From Microbacterium radiodurans (GTDB lineage Bacteria; Actinomycetota; Actinomycetes; Actinomycetales; Microbacteriaceae): 64,000 nt of DNA. Under the pieces are notes generated by a model. The model saw nothing but the letters and a program-made list of their open reading frames with translations, had not been told where the DNA came from and made no database searches. Location: assembly GCF_008710705.1 (NCBI RefSeq), contig NZ_VYRZ01000003.1:62001-126000 (forward strand), read 5' to 3'. Numbering within the stretch: position 1 is the stretch's first letter; each line of letters begins with the position of its first letter. Below, in pieces: positions 16,841 through 28,875 of the stretch. The position numbers and the translations under genes are program-made.

Positions 16841-16912
16841 ACGCGCACGGTGCAGCTCGCACCGCGCACGCTCTCGCCGCCTCCGGCATCCGCTCCACAC
16901 CCCTGCAGGATC

Positions 16913-18729
16913 ATGACCTCCTCGACGTCTCCCCGTCTGTCCACGCCGCGCGCGCTCGCGCGCCTGCTCCCCTTCGCCCGCCCGGTGCTGCCGCGCCTGG
17001 GCCTCGGCTTCGTCAGCGCGCTGCTGGCGAGCCTCCTGGCCCTCGGCATCCCGCTCGTCCTCGAGACGATCGTCGATGAGGACGGACCGATCCTCTCCGG
17101 CGACCCTCTCGCCATCGTGCTCGGCGCCGCCGCCGTTCTCGGGCTCGGGCTCCTCGAAGCCGCGATGGTCTGGGCGCGCCGCTGGTTCGTCCTCGCGCCC
17201 GCGACCAAGGTCGAATTCGATCTGCGGACCGACTTCTTCTCGCGCCTGCAGCGACTCCCGGTCGCCTTCCACGATCGGTGGCAGTCGGGGCAGCTGCTCA
17301 GCCGGATGATGCAGGACATCAGCCTCATCCGACGCTGGCTCGCCTTCGGCCTCGTGCTGCTCGTCGTCAACGTGCTCACGATCGTCGCCGGATCGATCCT
17401 CCTCTTCCGCTGGCACTGGCTGCTCGGCACCATCTTCGTCGTCACCTCGGCTCCGCTGTGGATCACCGGCTTCCTCTTCGAGAAGCGCTACGGCCTGCTC
17501 TCGCGGCAGAGCCAGGATCAGGCCGGCGACCTCGCGACCGCCGTGGAGGAGTCGGTTCACGGCATCCGCGTGCTCAAGGCGTTCGGTCGCGGCGGACACG
17601 CCCTGCAGAAGTTCACCCGGCAGGCCGAGACGCTGCGCGAGACCGAGATCAGCAAGGCGCGGGCCGTCGGCTGGATCTGGTTCTGGCTCGTGCTGCTGCC
17701 CGACATCGCCTTCGCGCTGTGCCTCGGCGCCGGCATCTTCCTCGCCGCCGCGGGTCAGATCGGCGCGGGGGAGCTCATCGCCTTCTTCGCGATGGCGACG
17801 ATCCTGCGCTGGCCGGTCGAGTCGATCGGCTTCCTCTTCTCGTTCCTCGTCGACGCGCGCACCGCGACCGACCGCATCTTCGAGGTCTTCGACGAGCAGA
17901 ACACCATCATCGACCCCGAGAACCCCGTCTCGATCGAGGCGCCGCGCGGCGAGCTCGTGTTCGAGGGCGCCCGATTCCGGTATCAGGATGCCGCGGCCAC
18001 CGAGCGCGACCTGCTCGACGGGATCGACCTCGCCCTGCGGCCGGGCGAGACGATGGCGCTCGTCGGCCTCACGGGATCGGGCAAGACCACGCTGACGACC
18101 CTGCCGGGGCGTCTCTACGACGTCACGGGCGGGCGGGTGCTGCTCGACGGCGTCGATGTGCGCGACCTGCGGCTCAGCGAGCTGCGTCGCCACGTCGGGA
18201 TGGCGTTCGAGGACGCGACGCTGTTCTCGCAGACCGTCCGCGAGAACGTGCTGCTCGGACGCGAAGACCTCGAGCGCGGCAGCGACGAGGCCGAGCGCGT
18301 GCTCCGCGAGGCGCTGCAGGTCGCGCAGGCGGGCTTCGTCGACGACCTGCCGCTCGGCGTCGACACCGTCATCGGCGAGGAGGGACTGAGCCTGTCGGGC
18401 GGTCAGCGCCAGCGGCTCGCTCTGGCGCGCGCCGTCGCGGCCCGCCCCGCCGTGCTCGTGCTCGACGACCCGCTGTCGGCGCTCGACGTCGACACCGAGG
18501 CCCTCGTCGAGGACGCGCTGCGCGAAGTGCTCGCCGAGACGACGGCCCTCGTCGTCGCCCACCGTCCCTCGACGGTGACCCTCGCCGATCGCGTGGCACT
18601 CCTCGAGGACGGGCGCGTCACCGCGGTGGGCACCCATTCCGAGCTCCTGCGCACGAGCGGGCACTACCGGCACGTCATCTCGAGCCTCGAGGACGAACAG
18701 GAACGACAGAACGAACGGGAGGTGGCCCG

Positions 18730-18733
<4 letters not shown>
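16913..18733 (+). CDS. ABC exporter half-transporter, subunit with degenerate catalytic site
   Basis: 606 residues. The ATG at 16913 is chosen because it starts directly before the family-like N-terminus and the basic pre-TM region. The N-terminal ABC transporter transmembrane domain (about 20-310) has six helices; the nucleotide-binding domain (about 340-600) has Walker [10 protein letters not shown] (from G385), signature LSLSGGQRQ, and Walker [13 protein letters not shown]. The residue after the Walker B Asp518 is Asp519 rather than the catalytic Glu, the mark of the non-canonical subunit in heterodimeric exporters such as TM287/288. The H-loop is AHRPST. It overlaps its partner gene by ATGA. 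Likely a drug or lipid exporter; the substrate is not deducible. Confidence 0.93.
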
Positions 18734-20541
<1,808 letters not shown>

Positions 20542-20590
20542 CGACCAGCGACGCCGGGCCTGGAGGCGGTCCCTGGTCCGAGCCTTCCCT

Positions 20591-20667
20591 GCATGTCCCA
20601 CTTTCTGCCGTCCATGTCCCACTTTCTGTGATCCTGATCGGGCTCAAGCGACAGAAAGTGGGACATG
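20591..20667. repeat. Intergenic stem-loop repeat, family C copy 2, with duplicated left arm
   Basis: CATGTCCCACTTTCTG occurs twice in direct orientation (20592-20607 and 20613-20628). Its complement occurs once at 20652-20667. Either left copy can pair perfectly with the right arm, so two alternative hairpins exist. It lies between convergent ABC exporter genes and probably ends both transcripts. Confidence 0.75.
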
Positions 20668-20704
20668 CGCGCGGTGAGTCACGCGGATGGTGCGCGCGGG
20701 GCGC

Positions 20705-22504
20705 TCAGCCGCCGGACTGCACCAGCGCGAGGCGGGAGTAGAGGCCGCCGGCGGCCACGAGCTCCTCGTGCGTGCCGGTCTCGACGACCCGCCCGCGCTC
20801 GACCACCACGATGAGGTCGGCGCTGCGGACCGTCGAGAGCCGGTGCGCGACGATCAGGGTCGTCCGCCCCCGCCGCGCCCGATCGAGCGCCTCGGTGACG
20901 CGCGCTTCCGAGTGGGGGTCGAGAGCGCTGGTGGCCTCGTCGAGCACCAGGATGCGCGGATGCCGCAGCAGCGCACGCGCGATCGCGAGGCGCTGCCGCT
21001 GGCCGCCCGACAGCCGGGACCCCCGTTCGCCGACCAGCGTGTCGAGACCGTCGGGCGAGCCCGAGACGATGTCGAGGGCGTTGGCCTCGGCGAGGGCCTC
21101 GTACACGTCGGCATCCGTCACGTCAGCCGCGCCGTAGGCGACGTTCTCGCGCACGGAGCCCGCCAGCAGCACGGTCTCCTGCGGAACGATCGACACGAAC
21201 CGGCGGAGCGAGCGCAGGTCGAGGCCGGCGATGTCGACGCCGTCGACGAGCACGCGGCCCGACACGGGCCGGACGAACCCCAGAACCGTGTTGAGGATGG
21301 TCGACTTGCCCGATCCGGAGGGTCCGACGAAGGCGACCGTGCGTCCCGGGGGGATCTCGAGGTCGACACCGTCGAGCGCCGGGCGATCGTCGCCGGGGTA
21401 GGTCACGACGACGCCGTCGAGACGGATCTCGCCGAACACCGCGCGCACCTCCTCCTTGCCGCGGCTGTCTTCGACGTCGAGCTCCTCGGCGACGTCGGCG
21501 ATCGAGCGCATGGCGTCGAGGCCGCGGGTGAACACCGGTGCGGCGTTCATCAGCATCACGATCGCGTTGGTCAGCATGCCGAAGTACGTGCTCAGCAGCA
21601 CGACCTGGCCGGGCGAGATGGGGGCGATGCCCGTCACCGCGAGCGTCGCAGACCCCGCGAGGCACAGGAGGCCGAGCACCTGGTACGAGATCCACGAGAG
21701 GGCGCCGAACCGGCCGTTGAGCAGGTCGAGGTCGCGACCCGCGCGCCGGACCGAGTCGGCGCGGGCGGCGACGCGCGCCGTCGCCACGTCTTCGAGCCCG
21801 TGTCCGCGCGTGATCGGCATGAGCGCGGCCATCTCGCTCACCTGCGCCGACAGCTGCTCCACCTCGCGGCGGAACTCCTCGTTCCGAAGCGCTGCACGCC
21901 GCCGGATGTAGACGATGAGGGATGCCGCGATCGGGATCGCCACGGCGAACACCGCCACGAACAGCGGCACGTTGAGCGCCGTGATGAGGATCGCGCCGGC
22001 GAGGGTCGAGAGGGCCGAGACGACCGTGGGGAAGACCTGGGCCAGCATGAGCTCGAGGTTCTCGACGTCGCGGACGATCTTGGTCTGGACGACCGACGCG
22101 CTCTGACGATTGTGGAAGCCGAGCGAGAGCCGCTGAAGGCGTGCCGCGAGTCCCGCTCGGACCGTGTAGGCGAGGGTGCGGTTCGCGGAGCTCGTCAGGC
22201 GCACCACGATCATGTTGAAGGGATAGTTCAGCGTGAGGACTCCCAGGGCGACGAGCGCCCACCACAGGATCCGATCGAGCGGGCCGCCGGCGACGACGAT
22301 GTCGACGATCGCGGCGGTCACCGGCGGCAGCACCCAGACGGCGCTGTCCTTGATGACGAAGGCGACGACCGCCGCGGTCATGCCCCACCGGTGCGGGTGC
22401 AGCAGATGCAGCAGCGATCGCAGCGGACGTGCCCGACGCACCCCGCCCGTCAGCAGGGCTTCGGGGTCGACGAGAGGGATGCGGCCGGTCCGGGGCGCGG
22501 TCAT
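20705..22504 (-). CDS. ABC exporter (fused TM and ATPase), canonical sites
   Basis: 599 residues, ATG start at 22504. An N-terminal exporter TM domain (about 35-320) precedes an ATPase domain with GPSGSGKST, LSGGQRQ, ILVLDEATSALD and AHRLST, all canonical, so it can work as a homodimer. It is monocistronic on the reverse strand, facing the heterodimeric exporter. The adjacent BadF-type kinase gene begins a separate reverse-strand cluster and ends 19 bases upstream. The substrate is unknown; lipid, peptide or drug export are the usual options in this family. Confidence 0.92.
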   Translation of the reverse strand: MTAPRTGRIPLVDPEALLTGGVRRARPLRSLLHLLHPHRWGMTAAVVAFVIKDSAVWVLPPVTAAIVDIVVAGGPLDRILWWALVALGVLTLNYPFNMIVVRLTSSANRTLAYTVRAGLAARLQRLSLGFHNRQSASVVQTKIVRDVENLELMLAQVFPTVVSALSTLAGAILITALNVPLFVAVFAVAIPIAASLIVYIRRRAALRNEEFRREVEQLSAQVSEMAALMPITRGHGLEDVATARVAARADSVRRAGRDLDLLNGRFGALSWISYQVLGLLCLAGSATLAVTGIAPISPGQVVLLSTYFGMLTNAIVMLMNAAPVFTRGLDAMRSIADVAEELDVEDSRGKEEVRAVFGEIRLDGVVVTYPGDDRPALDGVDLEIPPGRTVAFVGPSGSGKSTILNTVLGFVRPVSGRVLVDGVDIAGLDLRSLRRFVSIVPQETVLLAGSVRENVAYGAADVTDADVYEALAEANALDIVSGSPDGLDTLVGERGSRLSGGQRQRLAIARALLRHPRILVLDEATSALDPHSEARVTEALDRARRGRTTLIVAHRLSTVRSADLIVVVERGRVVETGTHEELVAAGGLYSRLALVQSGG

Positions 22505-22523
22505 CGCCGCGCCCGTGCGGGGC

Positions 22524-23450
22524 TCATACGACTCCTGCCCGGTGCACGGCCGCCGTCAGCGGGTGCGTCGGCGATAGCCCCGCCAGCGCCACGGCGCCGT
22601 CGATCCCCACACCCTGCGGTGCCACCACGCGGAAGTCCTCGCCGTCCGCGCCGATGGCGTCCTCGAACGCGCCGCGGAGGGTGGCCGAGCCGAAGACGCC
22701 GCCGATCGCGCACACCGCGACCGGCTCGGCGCCGGTGCGCACCCGACCGATCGCGGTCCGGGCGCTGTGCGCGAGCTCGCGCGCGGCCCGCACGCTGATC
22801 GCTTCGGCGACGGCGTCGCCCGCGTCGGCCGCGCGGGCCACGTCGACGGCGAGCGAGGCGACGATGCGCACGCGATCGGCGTCGGCCTGCAGGGCCATGT
22901 AGGCCTGCGAGAGGTCGGGCCAGCGTGCCAGCGCCGCCTCCGTCAGCATCGTCTGCGGGCCGCGCCCGTCGTACGCGCGCATGACGGACTCGAGCGCCTC
23001 GCGGCCGATCCAGTAGCCGCTGCCGGCATCGCCCATGATCCATCCCCACCCGTCGACGCGCGCGATCGCACGCGCGCCGACGGCGAGGGTGACGACGCCG
23101 GTGCCGGCAGCGACGACGGCGCCGTGCCGGTCGCCGAGGGCGCCGAGGAAGGATGTCGTGGAGTCGTGCGCCAGCAGGGCGCCGCGCACACCGGCATCCC
23201 GCACCAGGGTCAGCAGCGCATCGGCGTCCGCGTCCCGGTCGGTGAGTCCCGAGATCCCGGCCGACACGACATCGAGCGTGCCGCCGACGCGTTCCTGCGT
23301 CTCGTGCACGACCCGCGCGAGCTGCGGCAGGAGCGGACCGCCGGTGTGGATGCCGCGGAAGACGAGGTCCTCGCGGGCGCCGTCGACGTCGAGCCGGACC
23401 TTCATCCCGCTCTGGCCGGCGTCGATCGCGAGGACGCGACGGCCGCTCAC
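22524..23450 (-). CDS. BadF/BadG-type sugar kinase (N-acetylglucosamine kinase-like)
   Basis: 308 residues, GTG start in a GTGA overlap with the upstream glycosidase gene. An ASKHA-fold ATPase: phosphate-1 motif LAIDAGQSGMK, the block GLTDRDADA, adenosine/phosphate-2 motif VAAGTGVVTLAVG, and WGWIMGDAGSGYWIGR, the hallmark of the GlcNAc kinase branch of this family. It phosphorylates a sugar after uptake. As the last gene of a beta-mannoside operon, its natural substrate may be mannose, glucosamine or another hexose released there; the sequence alone does not decide. Confidence 0.85.
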   Translation of the reverse strand: MSGRRVLAIDAGQSGMKVRLDVDGAREDLVFRGIHTGGPLLPQLARVVHETQERVGGTLDVVSAGISGLTDRDADADALLTLVRDAGVRGALLAHDSTTSFLGALGDRHGAVVAAGTGVVTLAVGARAIARVDGWGWIMGDAGSGYWIGREALESVMRAYDGRGPQTMLTEAALARWPDLSQAYMALQADADRVRIVASLAVDVARAADAGDAVAEAISVRAARELAHSARTAIGRVRTGAEPVAVCAIGGVFGSATLRGAFEDAIGADGEDFRVVAPQGVGIDGAVALAGLSPTHPLTAAVHRAGVV

Positions 23451-24427
23451 GCGCGCACCGCCGCGGCCGTCAGATCGGCGTAGTGCCGGCGCATCAGCTC
23501 GCCCGCGGGTTTCCCGTAGGGGCAGTAGTCGTCGTTGCCCGCCGCGTCGGCGGGGTCGTAGAGGCTCGCCGGCCAGTCCCACAGGAAGAAGCCCGAGACC
23601 CAGGGACGCTCGGCGCACGCGTCGAACATCGCGCGGTAGTAGTCGAGCTGTGCCCGCCCCGACGGTGCCCCGGGCAGCTGCCAGTCATTGGGCTTCGCGG
23701 GCGAGTTCTCCCGCGAGGGGCAGCCGGCCTCGAGGAAGACGAACGGGCGGCCCGTCGCGGTGACGACCCGTTCGATCCGGTCGAGGTTCTCCTCCCACCG
23801 ATCGATCGGGTAGTACCCGCTCGACGAGACGACGTCGACCGCGTCCCACCAGGTCACGTGGTCCTCCTGGTACTTGTCGCAGTTGTAGGTGATGAGCCCG
23901 GAGTATTCGGCGCGCACCGCGGCGATGAGGCGGCGCCAGTGCGCGTCCTGCCCGTCGGCGCGCACCATCTCGCACCCGATGCAGAGCATGGCGCATCCCT
24001 CGGCTTCCGCGATGCGGGCTGCGCTCACGATGAAAGCGGTGTACGAGGCGAACCACTCGGTCCAGCTCGGCTCGCCCGGAACGTCCCAGTCGAAGAAGCC
24101 GATGTGCGCGCGCCAGGTGCCGTCGGCGACGTTGACCACCGGTTTCAAGCACACCCGCATGCCGCGCGCGTGCGCCTCGCGGATCGCCCACACGATCTCG
24201 TCCTCGGCCACGGTGCGCTCGCCCGGGAAGGGGACCTCGGTCGAGAACGCCGTCTCCTGCACGGCCGCGTACGCCAGCGCGGTCCACGTGACGGCGTGCT
24301 CCGCCATCGCGTCGAGGGATGCCGCGCCCGCTGCGGTCCGCCAGGTGCCCCGCACGCCCGTCCACCCCCAGGTCATCCCGCAGACGGCGCCGTCGAGGCG
24401 TGGTGCGCCGGGCTCTGCTGCGCTCAT
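23447..24427 (-). CDS. GH113-like glycoside hydrolase (beta-mannan/mannoside active), cytosolic
   Basis: 326 residues, ATG start overlapping the beta-mannosidase stop (ATGA). A TIM-barrel type glycosidase: GMTWGWTGVRGTW near the N-terminus, acid/base candidate Glu in LCIGCEMVRAD, SSSGYYPI, and nucleophile candidate Glu in VFLEAGCPS, then GFFLWDWPASLYDP. This set matches GH113 (1,4-beta-mannanase/mannosidase) as remembered; related clan GH-A families are the alternative. There is no signal peptide, so it acts on imported oligosaccharides. It sits between GH2 beta-mannosidase and the BadF kinase in one operon. Confidence 0.75.
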   Translation of the reverse strand: MSAAEPGAPRLDGAVCGMTWGWTGVRGTWRTAAGAASLDAMAEHAVTWTALAYAAVQETAFSTEVPFPGERTVAEDEIVWAIREAHARGMRVCLKPVVNVADGTWRAHIGFFDWDVPGEPSWTEWFASYTAFIVSAARIAEAEGCAMLCIGCEMVRADGQDAHWRRLIAAVRAEYSGLITYNCDKYQEDHVTWWDAVDVVSSSGYYPIDRWEENLDRIERVVTATGRPFVFLEAGCPSRENSPAKPNDWQLPGAPSGRAQLDYYRAMFDACAERPWVSGFFLWDWPASLYDPADAAGNDDYCPYGKPAGELMRRHYADLTAAAVRA

Positions 24428-26958
24428 CGGGGCACCACCAGCTGGTTCGCCGAGCGCAGCACACGCGGGTCGGCCAGCGCCGCGGCATCCAGCACGCCGT
24501 CGGCCGCGACGTCGTGGCGGACGACGACGGTCGCCTCCTCACCGGGGAGCAGCGTGATCAGTGCCTCCTCGGCGTGGGCCGTCGGGTGCACCTTGTCGAC
24601 GAGCAGAGTGACGTCGCGGGCGAGCGCACGCGCGCCGATCGTGACCGCCGTGCCGCCGTCGGCCGCCCGCGTCACGAGCGTGAGGCCCGGATCGGTGAGC
24701 GCCGACTCGCGCGGCTCGGCGAAGTACCAGAGCCCGCGAGCGTCGGTCGTCTCGGCGACGAGCAGCTCGGATGCCGCATCCCCGGCATCGACGAGCGGCG
24801 CCGGAACGCCGACCGTGACCGAGCCCCGCGCCGGCACCGTCACGGTCTGCGAATCGCCCGCGAGCTCAGCGCCCGCGAACGTCAGCCGTCGCAGCCGCAG
24901 CTCGCCGACCCACTCGTCGTCGGTGTCGTTGCCGAGCACCGCAGCCAGGCCGCCGTCCCGCGGCTGAACCGTCACGACGCGTGGGGCGAAGGCGTTCCGC
25001 ATCGCGTGGAACAGCGGCTTGGCACGCTCGGCGCCGTCGATCGCCGCCCACGAGGTCACCGGCCAGCAGTCGTTGAGCTGCCAGACGATCGCGCCGGCGG
25101 TGTGGGGCGCGTGCGAGCGGAAGTGGTCGAGGGCGGCGCCGACGGCGAGGGCCTGGTTCAGCTGCATCGCCCAGTGCCACGTCTCCATGTCCTCGGGCTG
25201 GCGGAAGTGCGGGATGAGACCGCTCGAGAGCTTGTGGTTGCCCTCCATCGCCTTCTGATGCACGAGCATGCCGGGCGACTCGGGGGTCAGCGGCTCGTCG
25301 TCCAGCGCCTCGCGGAGCGTCGTCCACGCGGGCGGCCCCTGCCATCCGAACTCCGCGACGAAGCGGGGGCGGTGGTCGCGGTAGGTGAGCCAGTCGCGCC
25401 GGTTCCACTGCTCCCACAGGTGCATGCTGCCGTGCTGCTCGTCGTTGGGATGCGGCCCGGTCTGGACGCCCGCCGCGGCATCCCACTGCGTCTCGGGACT
25501 GAACGGGCTGCCCGGGGTGTAGGGGACGTGCGGTGCGAGTTCGGCCACGATCTCGGGGAAGAGCTCGTAGTAGTAGGACGCACCCCACGTCTTGCCGTCG
25601 AGGCGCAGCTTCCAACCCCAGTCCTCGAAGCCCCAGATGTTCTCGTTGTTGCCGTTGAGCAGCACGAGCGATGCGTGCGAGGCGAGGCGCACCGTGTTCT
25701 CGCGCGCCTCGGCGATGATCTCGGAGCGCAGCGGCTCTTCCTCGGGGTACGCCGCGCAGGCGAAGAGGAAGTCCTGCCACACCAGCAGGCCGAGCTCGTC
25801 GCAGAGGTCGTAGAAGTCATCGCTCTCGTAGAGACCGCCGCCCCAGATGCGGACGAGGTTGAGGTTCGCCTCGAGCCCCTGCCGCAGGCGTCGTTCGTAG
25901 CGGGCGCGGTCGACGCGGACGGGAAGGGCGTCGTCGGGGATCCAGTTGACGCCCTTGACGAAGATCGGCCGATCGTTGACGACGAGCGTGAACGGCGTGC
26001 CGGCGTCATCGGGGGTCGTGTCCCAGACGACCGTGCGGAACCCGACGCGGCGTGCGGTGTCGTCGAGGGCCGCGCCCGCGGCGTCATCGAGGGCGACGGT
26101 CACGTCGTACAGCGGCTGGTCGCCGTAGCCGACCGGCCACCAGCGCGACACGGCCTCGAGGTCGAGGTCGAGGTGGACGTCGTCGCCGACGACCTCGGCC
26201 GCGACCTCGACCGAGACCTCGGTCGACGTCGTCGTGGCACCCTGTTCCGGCCGGCTCATGCTCGCCCGGACGCGCAGCGGCGCGGCATCCGATCCATCGC
26301 GCTCGATGCGGACGTCGACCGAGACCCGGCCGCCGTCGCCCGACGGGGTCGCGGCGACGCGCACCTCGGCCAGCCGTGCGTCGGACCACGATTCGAGGCG
26401 CACGCCCTTCCACAGCCCGCTCGTGTACGTGGCGATCCCCCAGTCCCAGCCGAAGCTGCAGGCGGACTTGCGGATCGCCTCGTAGGGGAGGCCGTACGGC
26501 CGGGGCCGTGCGCCCAGGCGGATGCTCTCGGCGTTGGCGTAGGGGATCGGCGCGCGGAAGGCGACCTCGAGCTCGTTCTCGCCCTCGCGGAGCGCGGATG
26601 CGACATCGAAGCGGTACGAGCGGTGCTGGTTCGCGACCTCGCCGATCACTTCGCCGTTCAGGCGGATCGTCGCGACCGTGTCGATGCCGTCGAAGACGAG
26701 GTCATGCCGCCTCGCGCCGTCGGGGGCCCACGCGAAGGTCGTGCGGTACGTCCAGTCGACGAGTCCGATCCAGGCGAGCAGCTGCTCGTTGGAGCCGTGG
26801 AACGGGTCGGGGATGAGGCCCGCGGCGAGCAGGTCGACGTGGATGCTGCCGGGGACGACGGCCGGCACGACCGCGGACGCGATCTCGGCGGGTGCGGGTC
26901 CGTCGGCGGCGCGGGCGGTCCACCCGTCGTGCAGGGGGCGGGGGGAGAGGTGTGTCAC
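24424..26958 (-). CDS. GH2 beta-mannosidase
   Basis: 844 residues. The GTG at 26958 overlaps the permease stop (GTGA), and a sugar-binding domain begins at once (LHDGWTARA). Family GH2 layout: jelly-roll sugar-binding domain (about 1-180, VPGSIHVDLLAAGLIPDPF typical of beta-mannosidases), immunoglobulin-like domain, then a TIM barrel with NLVRIWGGGLYE, the acid/base Glu in LNGNNENIWG, and the nucleophile Glu in FVAEFGWQG. It removes terminal beta-1,4-mannose from oligosaccharides. Without a signal peptide it is cytosolic, consistent with uptake of manno-oligosaccharides by the upstream importer. Confidence 0.93.
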   Translation of the reverse strand: MTHLSPRPLHDGWTARAADGPAPAEIASAVVPAVVPGSIHVDLLAAGLIPDPFHGSNEQLLAWIGLVDWTYRTTFAWAPDGARRHDLVFDGIDTVATIRLNGEVIGEVANQHRSYRFDVASALREGENELEVAFRAPIPYANAESIRLGARPRPYGLPYEAIRKSACSFGWDWGIATYTSGLWKGVRLESWSDARLAEVRVAATPSGDGGRVSVDVRIERDGSDAAPLRVRASMSRPEQGATTTSTEVSVEVAAEVVGDDVHLDLDLEAVSRWWPVGYGDQPLYDVTVALDDAAGAALDDTARRVGFRTVVWDTTPDDAGTPFTLVVNDRPIFVKGVNWIPDDALPVRVDRARYERRLRQGLEANLNLVRIWGGGLYESDDFYDLCDELGLLVWQDFLFACAAYPEEEPLRSEIIAEARENTVRLASHASLVLLNGNNENIWGFEDWGWKLRLDGKTWGASYYYELFPEIVAELAPHVPYTPGSPFSPETQWDAAAGVQTGPHPNDEQHGSMHLWEQWNRRDWLTYRDHRPRFVAEFGWQGPPAWTTLREALDDEPLTPESPGMLVHQKAMEGNHKLSSGLIPHFRQPEDMETWHWAMQLNQALAVGAALDHFRSHAPHTAGAIVWQLNDCWPVTSWAAIDGAERAKPLFHAMRNAFAPRVVTVQPRDGGLAAVLGNDTDDEWVGELRLRRLTFAGAELAGDSQTVTVPARGSVTVGVPAPLVDAGDAASELLVAETTDARGLWYFAEPRESALTDPGLTLVTRAADGGTAVTIGARALARDVTLLVDKVHPTAHAEEALITLLPGEEATVVVRHDVAADGVLDAAALADPRVLRSANQLVVPR

Positions 26959-27863
26959 TTGACGGCTCCTGAGGTGAGGCCCTGGTAGATCCATCGCTGC
27001 AGCAGCAGGAAGGCGATGAGCGTCGGGATGATGACGACGAGCGTCCCGGCGGCGATCACCTCCCACTGCGCACCGAACGGGCCCTTGAAACGGAAGAGGG
27101 AGGTGGAGATCATCCCCTCGGACGGCAGGTAGAGGAAGGGTGCGTAGAACTCGTTGTAGACGGCGATCCCCTTGATGATGACGACGGTCGCGATGGCGGG
27201 CTTGAGAAGCGGGAGCACGATGCGCCAGTAGATCGTCCACCGGTTCGCCCCGTCGATCATCGCCGCTTCGTCGAGCGACATCGGAATCGACTGCATGAAC
27301 TGGATGAACAGGTAGATCGCGATGATGTCCGTCCCCATGAACAGCAGGATCAGCGCGGCCTTCGTGTCGTAGAGGCCGAGTCCGTTGACGAGCTGGAACG
27401 TCGCGACCTGGCTCGTGACCCCCGGGATCAGCGTGGCGAGCAGGAAGAGACCCATGACGAGCTTCTTGCCGCGGAAGGCGAACCGGTCGAGCGCGTACGC
27501 GGCCATCGTGCCGAGGGCGATCGTCCCGACGAGGGAGACCGCCAGGACGATCGTGGTGTTCACGAAGCCCTCGAGCATCTTGCCGCTCGTGAACGCCGTC
27601 ACGAAGTTGTCGAAGTTCAGCCAGTTCGAGGGCGGATCGAAGGGGCCGGTCGAGGCGTACTCGCTCGAGCTCTTCATGCTCGCGAACAGCAGCACCGACA
27701 GCGGCAGCAGCGTCACGACGGCGGCGATGACGAGGCTCGTGTACTTCGCGGTCGTCGCGCTCATGCCGCTCAGTCGCTGCAGGGGCGTGCGGCCCGAGAC
27801 GCGGCGCCGCGGCGGGGCGGTCGTCTCGGACGCCGCGGGGCGCGGGGTGAGGGTGACGGTCAC
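26955..27863 (-). CDS. Carbohydrate ABC importer permease (MalG/CUT1 type)
   Basis: 302 residues, GTG start in a GTGA overlap with the first permease. Six TM helices and the EAA loop SLDEAAMIDGANRWTIYW, which contacts the ATPase. The C-terminus QGLTSGAVK is typical of MalG-type permeases. It forms the channel with the preceding permease; the pair imports oligosaccharides, probably beta-manno-oligosaccharides given the GH2 and GH113 genes. No ATPase gene is present, so a shared MsiK-type ATPase encoded elsewhere is expected. Confidence 0.92.
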   Translation of the reverse strand: MTVTLTPRPAASETTAPPRRRVSGRTPLQRLSGMSATTAKYTSLVIAAVVTLLPLSVLLFASMKSSSEYASTGPFDPPSNWLNFDNFVTAFTSGKMLEGFVNTTIVLAVSLVGTIALGTMAAYALDRFAFRGKKLVMGLFLLATLIPGVTSQVATFQLVNGLGLYDTKAALILLFMGTDIIAIYLFIQFMQSIPMSLDEAAMIDGANRWTIYWRIVLPLLKPAIATVVIIKGIAVYNEFYAPFLYLPSEGMISTSLFRFKGPFGAQWEVIAAGTLVVIIPTLIAFLLLQRWIYQGLTSGAVK

Positions 27864-28861
27864 GTCAGATCCACCTTCTCGTCGGGGAACACACGTCGTT
27901 GGATGAAGGTCACGACCAGCACGATCGCGAGCAGGACCACCGCCATCGCCGAGGCGAGGCCGACCTGCCGGAACGAGAAGGCGGTCTGCAGCGTCTGGAT
28001 GACGAAGGTCGCCGACCCGTTCGCGCCGCCGGTCATGATGAAGGGCACCTCGAACACCGACAGGCTGCCGGCGATGGCGAGGATGAACGACAGGCCGATG
28101 ATGCGACGGATGCCGGGGGCGATGATCGACCAGAACTGCTGCCACTTGTTGGCGCCGTCGAGATCGGCGGCCTCGTACAGCTCGCGCGGGATCGACTGGA
28201 TCGCGCCGAGGAAGAGCACGAAGTTCAATCCGGTGTAGCGCCACACCGAGGTGCCGGCCAGCGACCAGTTGACGACGTTCGGGTCGCCGAGCCACTGCGG
28301 CGGGTCGGCGACGCCGAACCACGACAGCACGGTGTCGAGGGTGCCGCCGGGCTGGAACAGGTAGAGGAAGACGAATCCGATCGCGACGCCGTTGATCAGG
28401 TAGGGGAAGAAGAGGATGCCGCGGAAGAGGCTCGAGAACCGGGTCGAGAAACTCAGGATGGTGGCGAAGTAGAGGGCGATCGCCATCTGCGCGAACGAGG
28501 CCGCGAAGTAGTAGAGGCTGACCCAGAAGACGTTGAAGATGCGCGGGTCGGTGAAGACCTGGACGTAGTTGTCGAGACCCACGAAGTTCTTCGTGAGGTC
28601 GATGCCGTCCCAGTCGGTGACGGAGTAATAGAAGAGGTTCACCGCCGGCCAGTAGGTGAACAGCAGGAGCAGGCCGACCGCGCCGGAGAGGAAGAGCCAG
28701 GGGGTGAGCTTCTGGAAGATGCCGCGGCCTGCTCCCCGCGCTCCCGACGCGGGGGCGCCGGATGCGCGGCGTGAGGTGCCGCGCATCCGACGCGCCCGTG
28801 CGGGCGCGGACAGGACCGCTGGAGCATCCGCCGGAGCGGAGCCGGGAGTAGCGATCGCCAT
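27860..28861 (-). CDS. Carbohydrate ABC importer permease (MalF/CUT1 type)
   Basis: 333 residues, ATG start at 28861, 14 bases after the binding-protein gene. A long Ala/Arg/Pro-rich cytosolic N-terminus (about 1-50) precedes six TM helices. The EAA loop reads IPRELYEAADLDGANKWQ. It pairs with the MalG-type permease whose gene overlaps it. The extra N-terminal extension is common in actinobacterial MalF proteins. Confidence 0.92.
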   Translation of the reverse strand: MAIATPGSAPADAPAVLSAPARARRMRGTSRRASGAPASGARGAGRGIFQKLTPWLFLSGAVGLLLLFTYWPAVNLFYYSVTDWDGIDLTKNFVGLDNYVQVFTDPRIFNVFWVSLYYFAASFAQMAIALYFATILSFSTRFSSLFRGILFFPYLINGVAIGFVFLYLFQPGGTLDTVLSWFGVADPPQWLGDPNVVNWSLAGTSVWRYTGLNFVLFLGAIQSIPRELYEAADLDGANKWQQFWSIIAPGIRRIIGLSFILAIAGSLSVFEVPFIMTGGANGSATFVIQTLQTAFSFRQVGLASAMAVVLLAIVLVVTFIQRRVFPDEKVDLT

Positions 28862-28875
28862 CGTCGTGCCTTCTC

